Of a stretch of 42,861 bases of DNA, positions 1 through 10,955 are shown piece after piece. The stretch is from Methanobacterium sp964452085. Lineage in GTDB: Archaea; Methanobacteriota; Methanobacteria; Methanobacteriales; Methanobacteriaceae. Both the position numbers and the translations under genes were made by a program. Each line of letters starts with the position of its first letter. Position 1 is the first letter of the stretch. Under the pieces are notes generated by a model that saw only the letters and a program-made list of their open reading frames with translations, did not search any database and was not told the origin of the DNA. Where the stretch lies: NCBI GenBank assembly GCA_964452085.1, contig CAYVKL010000015.1, positions 1 to 42,861 on the forward strand, in the 5' to 3' direction.

Positions 1-678
1 AAGGCTGAGTATCTTAAATTGGCTAATGATATTAAGAGTTATATGGATAGTAGTGGGAAGACTCCTGATTTTGCTTATGGAACCAGTTTGGGAACTTATT
101 TGAGATTTGAGAATTTGGTTTATATGTACAGTATGATCATGGACTATTACAATACCAGTGGTAAAAAGGCAGATGTTGCTGTAATGAAACCATGGTTCTT
201 GGTTATTTACAAATTACCTGCAGGTTTTGAACAGTATATTGTTGCTACTAGTAACTGCCAATCTGATGATTCACGTATCATTGCCCTGGCATCTACTATC
301 ACAGCAGGAGCTTCCTCACCATACGAAGCGGCATCACGTATCTATAACTGGGTTCGGGATAACATCAGTTATCAATTTTATTATAACACTCAGAAAGGTG
401 CCGTAGGCACCATGGATTCAAGAGGAGGTAACTGTGTGGACACAACTCATTTGTTGATTGCCCTTGAAAGAGCAATGGGAATACCTGCTAGATATGTTCA
501 TGGGTATTGTCAGTTCAGCAGTGGTAGTTGGTATGGGCATGTTTGGGCTGATATTTATGTCAATGGACAGTGGGTTGCAGCAGATGCAACTAGCTCTAGG
601 AATAGCTTAGGATCCATTAACAATTGGAACACGGGAACATTTACATTAAACGGTTATCACATAAGCCTGCCATTCTGA
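1..678 (+). CDS. Pseudomurein-binding transglutaminase-like cysteine peptidase, 5' partial
   Basis: The reading frame is open at base 1, so the N-terminus lies outside the window; the first start-like codon inside is TTG at 19. Counting from that codon, residues 1-60 look like the end of a pseudomurein-binding repeat. Residues 95-219 are a transglutaminase-like fold with a visible Cys-His-Asp set: Cys139 in GGNCVD, His174 in YGHVWAD and Asp189 in AADAT. This pairing is known from the pseudomurein endoisopeptidases of methanogen phages (PeiW/PeiP type) and from related host proteins. The likely role is cutting or remodelling peptide cross-links of pseudomurein outside the cell, but the missing N-terminus prevents confirming a signal peptide. 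A small exported protein follows 23 bp downstream and may be co-transcribed. The family call is strong; the exact bond cut is inferred. Confidence 0.88.
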   Translation, partial: KAEYLKLANDIKSYMDSSGKTPDFAYGTSLGTYLRFENLVYMYSMIMDYYNTSGKKADVAVMKPWFLVIYKLPAGFEQYIVATSNCQSDDSRIIALASTITAGASSPYEAASRIYNWVRDNISYQFYYNTQKGAVGTMDSRGGNCVDTTHLLIALERAMGIPARYVHGYCQFSSGSWYGHVWADIYVNGQWVAADATSSRNSLGSINNWNTGTFTLNGYHISLPF

Positions 679-701
679 TGGATAACTCAAGGTGAACTAA
701 A

Positions 702-1103
702 ATGACTAAAAAATCAACCAGAATCCTGTTAATATTGGCGGTATTTTTAACGGTGGTTACAGTGGTTGGATTGGTATTAGCAGCCACAGGCGATCCTGAG
801 AAAAATAATTCTCAAGAGGATCAAAAAACACAAATAACCAATGAAAACAGTAACAACACAATTAATTCCTCAAACGGATCAAAAGGAGGTGTTCAAATAA
901 AAATATCTCCGGCAGAAGCTCAAAAAATAGCACAAAATTATGTAAAAGAACCAGGTGCCACATTAGGAACCCCTCAGTTGAATGAATTCAACGGAGAGAT
1001 GGTCTACACAGTTCCCATACAAATCAATGGAACCAACGTTGGAGAGATTACCATCAATGCCTTAACCGGTGAGAACATGGGTGGTGCTGGGGGCGCGCCC
1101 TAA
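702..1103 (+). CDS. Small membrane-anchored or secreted PepSY-like protein
   Basis: A 133-residue protein. The N-terminus has a basic TKKSTR followed by about 20 hydrophobic residues ending near LVLAATG, which is a signal peptide or single anchor. A low-complexity linker rich in Asn, Ser, Gln and Glu (about residues 30-65) follows, as in many methanogen surface proteins. Residues 67-125 (ISPAEAQKIAQNYV, then a strand-rich part ending NALTGE) resemble a PepSY domain, a fold found in peptidase propeptides and peptidase inhibitors. An AAGGTGA ribosome site precedes the ATG. It lies 23 bp after the transglutaminase-like peptidase, so an inhibitory or chaperone role for that enzyme is possible, but this is inference from position only. 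Confidence 0.7.
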   Translation: MTKKSTRILLILAVFLTVVTVVGLVLAATGDPEKNNSQEDQKTQITNENSNNTINSSNGSKGGVQIKISPAEAQKIAQNYVKEPGATLGTPQLNEFNGEMVYTVPIQINGTNVGEITINALTGENMGGAGGAP

Positions 1104-1118
1104 ATGGGCACCTACCCC

Positions 1119-1132
1119 TTTTTCTTTTTTTT
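1119..1132 (+). terminator. T-tract terminator after the surface-protein genes
   Basis: A run of T residues broken by a single C lies 16 bp after the stop at 1103, typical of archaeal transcription termination. The gap 1104-1235 holds nothing else recognisable and separates this pair from the convergent minus-strand operon. Confidence 0.55.
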
Positions 1133-1235
1133 AACATTTTTAGATAATTTTTAAAAGAATATCAAATTTAAATTCCTATTAACCTAAATTCTAAACCTAA
1201 ATTACATGAATTAATAGATTAATTTTAGAAAATCA

Positions 1236-2525
1236 TTAATTTTCGAGAATTATTTTTCGAGCAACCCTCAAAGCTAGAGCAGATGTTAATAAAATAGTTG
1301 GTAAACCTTGTGAATGTGGTGCCAGTGAAAGATCAGCCACCCACAAATTCTCTGGAAGCCAGGATGGTCTCATATCTTGCACATCTTCCTTTTTGAGAGG
1401 CACTGTTCCACCAAGATGCCCTCCATTAAGAACACCCTCAACAAAAGGGCCCAAAACCCCTGCCCCTTCCATCACTTCCCTGGCCTGGCGAATAGCAATA
1501 CTTAATCTTTCCTTATCATGCTTTTGCAATGGTTTATTAATTTTACCATCTGCATTAACCTCACCTTCTTCAATATCAGCCAGTTTAACCATTAAACCAA
1601 CCCTATCTTCAATTTTAACTTTTCTCCATGGTTTATGGAAGAAATGAGAAAGTATATCTGGATATGGTGAAAGGATATAATCTTCTTCTTTGGTATACCA
1701 GGCCATGGGCGGTTCTTCAATTTGCCTTGCACCCGGTAAGACTCCACCAAGGGTTAAAACAATGTCAACCCACAAGTGATCCTCTGCTTTCAGTCCTGAA
1801 TTTTTTAATATCTGGCTGGTTCCAATACCCCCTGCAGATAAGACCACCAAATCTGCCTTGTATTCAGTAGCCTTACCACCAGATTTTACCATAACTCCAG
1901 TTGCTTTCCCGTTTTCCAAAATTACTTTGATCACAGGAGATTTGCTTTTAAGAACCGCACCGTTTTTGATTGCTTCTGAAAGGAATTTTCTTGAATCCCA
2001 ACGCGCGCCACGGTTACATCCCAACTCACAAAGACCACAATAGTTGCATCGAGTAATTTCAACTGCTTTAGGTGTTGGTTGGGGGTTTAAACCTAAATTT
2101 TCAGCTGAATCATACATTTTTTGAGTTACAGGTCTCCAAGTTTCTTTGGGAATAGTTCCAGGTTTTATTTCACCTTCCAACTCATCATATTCAGGGGTTA
2201 AATCTAAACCTATCTCTTTTAAACCCCTGTCTGCTCTTACCAGATTTCCACATGACAAGACAGTCGAACCACCGGTGGTAATGCCCCTGACCAGGATTAG
2301 TTCAGGGGATGAGCGTTGCATGTTCATGGGAGGGAATATATGTTTAAATGTTTGTTCTCCTCCCAGAAGTCCAAAACGACGTAGTGGTTCTGTCCAGGAC
2401 AGATGCCTGGTGAATGGTTTGAAAGGAGGTCCTGCCTCCAGTAAAGTCACTTTAAAACCTTTTGATTGCAGTTCACGGGCTGCAGTTGCCCCTCCAGCAC
2501 CACTACCCACAACAATGGCCTTCAT
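1236..2525 (-). CDS. GMC-family FAD-dependent oxidoreductase with Cys cluster
   Basis: A 429-residue flavoprotein. The N-terminus has the Rossmann FAD motif GSGAGG (residues 7-12) with Glu30 placed to bind ribose. Cys160, Cys163, Cys166 and Cys170 form CxxCxxCxxxC, a ferredoxin-like motif seen in a branch of the GMC family and suggesting an Fe-S centre. The C-terminus is GMC_oxred_C-like, with His370 in GGHLGG and His404 in APHSQGLPT as candidate catalytic residues. The family oxidises alcohols or sugars; in a strict anaerobe it would act as a dehydrogenase passing electrons through FAD and Fe-S rather than to oxygen. Its start overlaps the stop of the upstream gene by ATGA, indicating translational coupling, and it ends the TetR-led minus-strand gene run. 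Substrate unknown; a fatty or isoprenoid alcohol is a guess from the adjacent acyl reductase fusion. Confidence 0.88.
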   Translation of the reverse strand: MKAIVVGSGAGGATAARELQSKGFKVTLLEAGPPFKPFTRHLSWTEPLRRFGLLGGEQTFKHIFPPMNMQRSSPELILVRGITTGGSTVLSCGNLVRADRGLKEIGLDLTPEYDELEGEIKPGTIPKETWRPVTQKMYDSAENLGLNPQPTPKAVEITRCNYCGLCELGCNRGARWDSRKFLSEAIKNGAVLKSKSPVIKVILENGKATGVMVKSGGKATEYKADLVVLSAGGIGTSQILKNSGLKAEDHLWVDIVLTLGGVLPGARQIEEPPMAWYTKEEDYILSPYPDILSHFFHKPWRKVKIEDRVGLMVKLADIEEGEVNADGKINKPLQKHDKERLSIAIRQAREVMEGAGVLGPFVEGVLNGGHLGGTVPLKKEDVQDMRPSWLPENLWVADLSLAPHSQGLPTILLTSALALRVARKIILEN

Positions 2526-3178
2526 TTAGTCACATCCTTCTTTTTAATTGAAGCAAGGCAGCAAGGTGCTCCTTGGGTTATGCGTTCATGGAAATTTATA
2601 GTTATTTGTGGGTTTAAACCCTGTACAACTCCTTCATCAGCAGCACTAAGAATTTGACAAGTTTCAGGAGTGTAATACTCAGCCAGAGCGCAGTGATTAA
2701 CAATCATAATCATTTCCTTGTTTTCATTTTCTTCAATGATAAAGTTGATTCCCAGCACTTTATACAAAATTCCGGCAGCACGGATAAGATCCTCCTGACT
2801 GTCTCCTACTCCCAACATCTTCCTGAATTTCTGCCCCAAAGATAATCCTTTGGAGAACATTTCTTCACGCCCCTTTTCCAAGGCTATATCATAACCATAA
2901 GTTTTGATCATTCTTTTAACCAGCTCATTATGGGTTTCTGCCATGATTCTTCTTTTTTCATGGAGATTTTCATTTAAAATATCCTTTTCCTTTAAATTAG
3001 CCTTTAAACTGGTATTATTTGGGGAAGAACTAACAATTTTTGAACTTTCATCAATTTTAGTGTTATTTTGAAGAACGTTTTCAAGACCTTCAATAGTGGA
3101 AACCGATAGTTCATCCAATCCTTTACCTTGGAACCATTCCGGTGTCCACCATGATAAAAATCTGAGCCTAATACCCAT
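2522..3178 (-). CDS. L-2-amino-thiazoline-4-carboxylic acid hydrolase-like protein
   Basis: A 218-residue soluble protein. Residues 1-85 are a variable, polar N-terminal part. The rest (from about MAETHNELVKRM) resembles the ATC hydrolase-like family, with conserved-looking Cys and His in NHCALAEYYT and a paired Cys in TQGAPCCLA near the C-terminus. Founding members open the thiazoline ring during L-cysteine synthesis in Pseudomonas, but most relatives in anaerobes have no known substrate, so the name marks a fold rather than a reaction. A GGGTGGGA ribosome site lies just upstream of the ATG. The stop codon overlaps the start of the GMC oxidoreductase by 4 bp, so the two are probably made together and could act on the same compound. 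Confidence 0.55.
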   Translation of the reverse strand: MGIRLRFLSWWTPEWFQGKGLDELSVSTIEGLENVLQNNTKIDESSKIVSSSPNNTSLKANLKEKDILNENLHEKRRIMAETHNELVKRMIKTYGYDIALEKGREEMFSKGLSLGQKFRKMLGVGDSQEDLIRAAGILYKVLGINFIIEENENKEMIMIVNHCALAEYYTPETCQILSAADEGVVQGLNPQITINFHERITQGAPCCLASIKKKDVTK

Positions 3179-3228
3179 ATATTCCCACCCTGATTGGTTT
3201 AATTCAATTTTTTATCCAAAATCCTTTA

Positions 3229-6081
<2,853 letters not shown>

Positions 6082-6204
6082 TTTTCCCTTCTTTATTAAC
6101 CAAATATTAGTGGATTTGTTTGATTATAATATTTTCTTACATCCATTTTACAATCACTTATTATTCGAAATTCTAGTCTCAAACATCATTTCTTACGATC
6201 CAAT

Positions 6205-7560
6205 TCATTTATACACAGATTTTTCTGATATACCAGATCCCATTTTGGTGAGGAAATCTTGAAGCAGAATACGGTTCTTCTGACATAGGCTAAGTTGTTC
6301 TTTTAATCCATTCTTCAGATTATCTTGTTGTAACTCAGGATTAGCTATAAGTAAACCTATCTTCTCATCAATTACTTCCCATAAATTAGGTGTCTTGTGG
6401 CTTAAAAAGTAGTCTTCATACAAGTGCAGATCATGGTAGAGTGATGATAGTCGGGGGTCATGACCAACAGCAATTTGAGGAACACTCGATCTAAGTGATA
6501 AAACAGCTGAATGATAACGAGATGTTACTAATAAATCCAGATCCGAAAGCATGGAGGTCATCTGGGACGCATTATAATCTCCAGAAGATATTACTCTACA
6601 TTTATCTTTATTCTTCATTCTTTGGAGGATTTCCTCAGCCAGTGGTTGGTCCAATTCTTCCATGCAGATTAGGGCAACATTCTTCTGGTGTTTTTCTATT
6701 ATCTGATCAGCTGCTCCGGCCCAACCTTTAATCAATCTTTCACGTGCTTTTTGCCTTTCTTTGGAACGGGAAAAATAATATGGCCATTTGTATAAGTCTT
6801 TTTCACGCCCCCATGGTCTTATGACTACTGGCCAGAGGGAGAAGTCCACCACTGCTAGACCTATAACTCCATTTGTAGATTTAAGTTCGTCATCGTTTTT
6901 ATTCTCATTAATTGATTTGGATCCATCTAATGATTCATTTCCATCAACAGATTCAGGCCAAATACTTTTCAGGAAAGCATGGTCTTGGGGATCTTCCTGG
7001 AAGGTGAATGCACAATCTGCAGTGGATGTGATGGGGGCAGCCACTCCAATTTTTTCAAGTTTGTCTGCAGCATATTTGGTTCTGGTGATAATGAGATCAG
7101 TTTTACTTGCTTCCCTTTTTACCAACCAGCTGTTAAATGGGGATAAATCTCCAGCATCCACTGCGTATGCCACACAAGGCTTTTTATGCCGATGGGCACT
7201 AGTGGTTGCCCACAGAAAGGCCCAGAGCAGTGCAGAAGTCCAGGTGTCCATGTAACAACTCCCCTCCACCAGGAGCACCAGGTCGTGTTCTTTGACCAGT
7301 TTATCAATAGCAAAAAAGAAGATAGAAGGGATGGGTGCGATGTGCAGTTTTTCATCTTCAGACAAATAACGGCGAAGGTTCTCCTCATTTAAGGTGGGCA
7401 CTGTTATTTCAGTGTCAGGTCCTAGTATACTTCTCACATCCTCTATTATGGCCAGAAGTCTGGCTTCGGATCCCGTGTTGTTGGCACCGTTGTATCCCAC
7501 CAGAAGCACCTTGGGGAGAAATTTTTTATTATCACTCATCTTGTAACACTCACACTTCAT
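6205..7560 (-). CDS. Polysaccharide pyruvyl transferase-family protein
   Basis: A 451-residue protein of the CsaB/PF04230 type. Visible marks are the N-terminal GYNGANNTGSEA, then LVEGSCYMDTW, an internal ITRTKYAADKLEKIGV, and a late SRYHSAVLSLRSSVPQIAVG, which matches the SxRxHxxvlA signature that ends these GT-B-like enzymes. Relatives add ketal-linked pyruvate to cell-wall or surface glycans; in Methanobacteriales the glycan is unknown. A polar, Asn/Asp/Ser-rich insert (about residues 205-230, between the two halves) looks like a linker. The ATG at 7560 and a second ATG seven codons later (7539) are both possible starts; neither has a clear ribosome site. The gene sits 15 bp after the flavoprotein gene, consistent with one transcript, and points to an envelope-related role for the operon. 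Confidence 0.8.
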   Translation of the reverse strand: MKCECYKMSDNKKFLPKVLLVGYNGANNTGSEARLLAIIEDVRSILGPDTEITVPTLNEENLRRYLSEDEKLHIAPIPSIFFFAIDKLVKEHDLVLLVEGSCYMDTWTSALLWAFLWATTSAHRHKKPCVAYAVDAGDLSPFNSWLVKREASKTDLIITRTKYAADKLEKIGVAAPITSTADCAFTFQEDPQDHAFLKSIWPESVDGNESLDGSKSINENKNDDELKSTNGVIGLAVVDFSLWPVVIRPWGREKDLYKWPYYFSRSKERQKARERLIKGWAGAADQIIEKHQKNVALICMEELDQPLAEEILQRMKNKDKCRVISSGDYNASQMTSMLSDLDLLVTSRYHSAVLSLRSSVPQIAVGHDPRLSSLYHDLHLYEDYFLSHKTPNLWEVIDEKIGLLIANPELQQDNLKNGLKEQLSLCQKNRILLQDFLTKMGSGISEKSVYK

Positions 7561-7575
7561 TAATTCTTAAATTGA

Positions 7576-8385
7576 CTATTTTTCCCCATTATGATCAATT
7601 TCATCACCCGGACCCATGTCTCGCATCATGAAAAAGACCACCTTTAACATTATTGCGGTTAAGATCTTAGTGAGGATGCCTATTTTGGCGGGTTGATAGT
7701 ATTCTTTACCGGAATAAAACTGGTAATCCGCAGGCATGTATTCTTTAACATTCTCTGACACAGTCTGGAAAATCCTGAAACCCATATAATCCTTAAACCC
7801 AACTTTCATACTACCATCATTCTCTTTAAAAATGGATTTAAGAGATTCATCAAATTTTGTGGCTGATTTTTCCAGTAAATTGGTGTTTTTCTTCTTCAAA
7901 TTACTGGTAGGTGGCCATGGTGCGGTTATAAGGCCACATTTGCCATTTACTTTATATCCCCAAGATTCAACTATGGTTTCCATGTAGTTCAGTGTTTCTT
8001 TAGCCCCAATACCTCCAGTGGTGGATAAAACCAGGGCCTTCTTCCTATGGTATGCTGGGCGGTGGCAGAGATAGGCCAATCTGTCAATGAAGTTTTTCAT
8101 AAGTGCGGTGACATTCATAACGTAAACTGGAGATACCATAACCAGACCATCAGCTTTTTCCATCCTCTCCTGAATCATCTCACGATCATCTTTTAAGGGG
8201 CAGAACTCAATACCTCTAGAAACACAATTGAAACATCCCTTACATGCTTCGAGATGAGCATCCTTCAGGAAAAGGTATTCAAATTCGTAATTCCCCTTCT
8301 TTTTCATCATGTTTTCCAGGTTTTTGGCAGCCTGAAAACTGTTGCCTCTCTTTCTAGGGCTTCCAATAATGGTTAAAATTTTCAT
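7576..8385 (-). CDS. Iron-sulfur flavoprotein / NADPH-dependent FMN reductase family
   Basis: Residues 1-190 form a flavodoxin-like fold that starts MKILTIIGSPRKRGNS, the FMN phosphate loop of the FMN reductase family. A compact cysteine motif CxxCxxCx7C (CKGCFNC then FCPLKDD) matches iron-sulfur flavoproteins of methanogens, which carry one 4Fe-4S cluster beside FMN and move single electrons. About 80 further residues follow, ending in a hydrophobic patch (ILTKILTAIMLKVVFFMM) that might touch a membrane. I chose the ATG at 8385 (269 aa) because the protein begins at the canonical first strand there and GTGA lies just upstream; a GTG at 8412 would add nine residues. Within the operon it could supply electrons to the Fe-S or flavin enzymes. 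Confidence 0.82.
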   Translation of the reverse strand: MKILTIIGSPRKRGNSFQAAKNLENMMKKKGNYEFEYLFLKDAHLEACKGCFNCVSRGIEFCPLKDDREMIQERMEKADGLVMVSPVYVMNVTALMKNFIDRLAYLCHRPAYHRKKALVLSTTGGIGAKETLNYMETIVESWGYKVNGKCGLITAPWPPTSNLKKKNTNLLEKSATKFDESLKSIFKENDGSMKVGFKDYMGFRIFQTVSENVKEYMPADYQFYSGKEYYQPAKIGILTKILTAIMLKVVFFMMRDMGPGDEIDHNGEK

Positions 8386-8450
8386 TTTTTCACATTTATC
8401 CAATTTTTTCACTTTTTTTGGAATTTTAAATATTTAAATGAATCTTTGTC

Positions 8451-9233
8451 CTAAATCAACACAATAAGTGGCATTATTACATGTAATACAATATCTGCAG
8501 AGAAATGGGATATCATAGCAGATTCTAATCCCTTTTTCCAGTAAAGCCATCCGAATATAATTCCGCCTGCAGCGTTTAAAACAATGGTGCGAATAATAAC
8601 CAGGGGTGTTAATGCTGTCAAGCTCATTACTGCAGGTAAATGACCTACACCAAAAATAACAGCTGCTATCACAATAGCTAAGCACATAACTACATTGGTT
8701 GGCTTCCCTTCTTTTGTTTTTTTGATTTTAAAGAAAATCCATACAATCAGGGTCATTAAGAATAATCTTAACAGAATTTCCTCATTTATTCCCCCATAAA
8801 AAGATGCCAGTAACCCCATCCATGCAGGGGGATTTATGGAAGATTGGGTTATATTTATAGGCACACCAGCAATTGAAAATAAAAAATCCAGCACAATTAT
8901 GAGGACACCTGCTAATATACCCAGCCCAATTGATATTCCCAATATGGATTTCAGATAACTTTTAACTTCTCTTCCTTCCAGCCAGCCTTCTAGAATGGGG
9001 AGGTTGAGTCCAACTTTCTTTGCCAGAGTCAGTCCAATAAAGATGGCTAATGCAAATATAATTGTACTTTGAATTATTTGGGCGGTTAGAAGCACATAGA
9101 GTGGTACGGGTAATTGGGTTAATCCACCTTGAAGGGTTAAAGTGTAGGGGAGTACTGCTATAGTTCCAAGAATACTGGCTAATAATAAAATTATGAATAG
9201 TTTCCAGTTTGTTTTCATATTTATCATATCCAT
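8451..9233 (-). CDS. CPBP-family intramembrane metalloprotease
   Basis: A membrane protein of about 260 residues with roughly seven hydrophobic segments. The three CPBP (CAAX protease and bacteriocin-processing) motifs are present: NEEILLR (EExxxR), FGVGHLP, and SHFSADIVLH near the C-terminus, supplying the Glu and His residues that bind zinc. Family members cut prenylated or other membrane-bound proteins, and some confer bacteriocin self-immunity; many archaeal copies have no known target. The open frame extends to a TTG at 9272, but the cluster of ATG codons at 9233, 9227 and 9218 is more plausible because the first membrane helix begins just after them. It is the third gene of the TetR-led run, about 60 bp from each neighbour. 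Confidence 0.85.
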   Translation of the reverse strand: MDMINMKTNWKLFIILLLASILGTIAVLPYTLTLQGGLTQLPVPLYVLLTAQIIQSTIIFALAIFIGLTLAKKVGLNLPILEGWLEGREVKSYLKSILGISIGLGILAGVLIIVLDFLFSIAGVPINITQSSINPPAWMGLLASFYGGINEEILLRLFLMTLIVWIFFKIKKTKEGKPTNVVMCLAIVIAAVIFGVGHLPAVMSLTALTPLVIIRTIVLNAAGGIIFGWLYWKKGLESAMISHFSADIVLHVIMPLIVLI

Positions 9234-9294
9234 GTTGTCTATTTGATATTTAATCTCTAATCTATTCTTCAATCTTGATTTTATCTTATATTTG

Positions 9295-10191
9295 TTAATT
9301 TTTTATTCTTGCTTTAATCTGATTATAATCTCTTTTATTGAAGCTGCATTCTCTCATACAGATGGTGCAACCGTGGCAGGATTCTTTTAATATCAAAGTC
9401 CTTACTTCCCCATTTCCATAGGATTCTTCTATTATGGCATTCTCAGGGCATGATTTGATACATTTACCGCACTTTTCACAGAAACCAGTCATCCAGGAGT
9501 GATCATCACTTCCATTCTGTGGTAAGTTGCCGAGGCTGGTGAAAATTGCAGATATCCTCTGCCGGGGTCCGAATTCAGGAGATATAAGTAGCCCATGTCT
9601 TCCTTTCCACCCTAAACCTGCTTTTTGAGCCAGTGTAGGGTAAACTACGAATCCTCCTGCAGGGTGGCTGGCCTGGGCAGCGAAACCATTCTCTCTGAGG
9701 TACTGAGTGAGTTGATTGGTGACTTTTCCCATTTCATCATAGGTCACCACACCCATTTCCTGAGTCGCATCACTGGGAGCTTTATCTATTGCCTCTTTAT
9801 CCATTTCCATTACCAGGACAATGGCATGGGAGTAGATAATTGAGCGGTTTTGGAATATTAACTCTGGAGGCACTTCAGTGTAACCCATCTTGTCAATTCC
9901 AATTGAATGAGCGTAATTTTCAAGTTTTTCCATATCCGCTTCAAGAATTGCTTTCTGATTTTCAGGATTATCGTTAAGGGATTTAACAGTGTATTCCATA
10001 TTTTTAGCTATTGAAAGCTGCCTAGGTAAAGTTTTAAGGGTTATTTTAAGTTTGTCTGGCATAATTTTTGGGGGAGATGAAGAAGATGATTTAACCCCAA
10101 ATTTTCCAGTTTCAACACTAGTTTCCAACTGGTTGATTTTATTAAGTCGATAATCAGCGTATCGAGACTTAATTTCATTTAAAATGCTCAT
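9295..10191 (-). CDS. 4Fe-4S dicluster protein, epoxyqueuosine reductase (QueG)-like
   Basis: A 298-residue soluble protein. The C-terminus carries two 4Fe-4S motifs: Cys238, 241, 244, 248 (CEKCGKCIKSCPENAI) and Cys272, 275, 278, 282 (CHGCTICMREC). The central part, including PAGGFVVYPTLAQKAGLGW, GRHGLLISPEFGPRQR and ISAIFTSL, is the conserved core shared by QueG and reductive-dehalogenase-like enzymes. True QueG uses cobalamin to reduce epoxyqueuosine, but archaea do not make queuosine this way, so the substrate differs; archaeal relatives are uncharacterised. Translation starts with an ATG that overlaps the TetR stop (ATGA), with GAGGA just upstream, so it is coupled to the regulator. The first 80 residues are unusual for QueG and may be a specific docking part. 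Confidence 0.8.
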   Translation of the reverse strand: MSILNEIKSRYADYRLNKINQLETSVETGKFGVKSSSSSPPKIMPDKLKITLKTLPRQLSIAKNMEYTVKSLNDNPENQKAILEADMEKLENYAHSIGIDKMGYTEVPPELIFQNRSIIYSHAIVLVMEMDKEAIDKAPSDATQEMGVVTYDEMGKVTNQLTQYLRENGFAAQASHPAGGFVVYPTLAQKAGLGWKGRHGLLISPEFGPRQRISAIFTSLGNLPQNGSDDHSWMTGFCEKCGKCIKSCPENAIIEESYGNGEVRTLILKESCHGCTICMRECSFNKRDYNQIKARIKN

Positions 10192-10820
10192 TTAATGTCC
10201 TCTTCTAATTTAATTGAATTTAAAAAATAATCTACATGGTTTGATATGTCCTTCTCAACACCACGGGTGTCTTCATTTTCACTTCTTAGAAGGAGATATT
10301 CAAGAAATAGGGAGAAAAGCGGATATTGAAATTCTACTGCGAGGATTTGAGGGTCAATTGGTTTAATTTTTTTATTTTGCACCATTGTTTGCAAAACTTT
10401 TTTCGTGAACTGGTGTGGTTCTTTTATTAAACTATATAAAATGATTTTTTGTGCTCTTTTATCTCGGAATTGTTCACTGGAACTGAGTCGGAATATTTTT
10501 TCCATTTTAGGGGTTTTTAAAAGATTCAATGTAAGATTTACTCTTTCACGAAAGACATCAGGAGTTAATGCATGGATTTTGTCAGGATTCCGTGCCTCTG
10601 GAGGTCTCATTTTTATTAATTCTCGTTCAAAATATTCAAAAATGGCGTCCAGTATGGCATTTTTACTGGGATAATGATTATAAATAGAACTTTCTCTTAT
10701 ACCCACTTCACGGGCTATTTCACGAATTGAAACAGCATCAAAACCTTTTTCTGCGAATAATTCAAGTGAAACATCGAATATTTTTTCTTTTGTAGGTTCT
10801 TTCTTGTTCTGATTTTTCAT
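10188..10820 (-). CDS. TetR/AcrR-family transcriptional regulator
   Basis: A 210-residue TetR repressor. Residues 14-60 are the helix-turn-helix with the family signature FAEKGFDAVSIREIAREVGI followed by SSIYNHYPSKNAILDAI. The C-terminal ligand domain is divergent, so the inducer cannot be named. It is the first gene of the minus-strand run and overlaps the QueG-like gene by 4 bp. Two copies of a 16-bp inverted-repeat motif lie in its upstream region (10839-10854 and 10890-10905), shared with the divergent histidine kinase gene. This suggests autoregulation together with control of the operon and of the kinase. The same motif recurs at 15229 and 20168. The regulator family is certain; its binding to these sites is inferred from position and symmetry. 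Confidence 0.93.
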   Translation of the reverse strand: MKNQNKKEPTKEKIFDVSLELFAEKGFDAVSIREIAREVGIRESSIYNHYPSKNAILDAIFEYFERELIKMRPPEARNPDKIHALTPDVFRERVNLTLNLLKTPKMEKIFRLSSSEQFRDKRAQKIILYSLIKEPHQFTKKVLQTMVQNKKIKPIDPQILAVEFQYPLFSLFLEYLLLRSENEDTRGVEKDISNHVDYFLNSIKLEEDIK

Positions 10821-10838
10821 GATCTTACGTCCATTTTA

Positions 10839-10854
10839 ACTAACGTTCGTTAGT
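10839..10854. promoter_or_regulatory. Inverted-repeat operator candidate, copy A
   Basis: ACTAACGTTCGTTAGT: two 7-bp arms (ACTAACG / CGTTAGT) around a 2-bp centre, a symmetry typical of TetR sites. It is 18 bp upstream of the TetR start codon, immediately downstream (on the minus strand) of an AT-rich TATA-like stretch, so binding would block the regulator's own operon. Confidence 0.7.
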
Positions 10855-10881
10855 CACTTAGAAATAAGGTTAATTTCATAG

Positions 10882-10889
10882 TATATAAA
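10882..10889 (+). promoter_or_regulatory. TATA box of the first histidine kinase
   Basis: TATATAAA, a strong archaeal TATA box 66 bp upstream of the kinase ATG at 10956. The predicted transcription start is near 10910. Operator copy B begins at the next base. Confidence 0.6.
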
Positions 10890-10905
10890 ACTAACGTTCG
10901 TTCGC
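10890..10905. promoter_or_regulatory. Operator candidate, copy B
   Basis: ACTAACGTTCGTTCGC shares its first 13 bases with copy A but has a diverged right end. It directly abuts the TATA box of the kinase at 10956 and lies between it and the expected transcription start, a position where a bound repressor would block initiation. Confidence 0.62.
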
Positions 10906-10955
10906 CAATTCTTAGAAACTAAATACAATAGTGAACATATTAAATTTTGTAAAGT

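Noticed and set aside
2146..2529. 127-codon plus-strand frame opposite the GMC gene
   Set aside because: Antisense shadow of a well-supported flavoprotein; no ribosome site or motif.
6788..7255. 155-codon open frame on the plus strand
   Set aside because: It lies fully inside the pyruvyl transferase-like gene on the other strand, has no recognisable motif, and is rich in Ser/Pro as expected of antisense translation.
8434..8685. 83-codon minus-strand frame with many Cys
   Set aside because: It is a frame-shifted shadow of the CPBP protease gene on the same strand.
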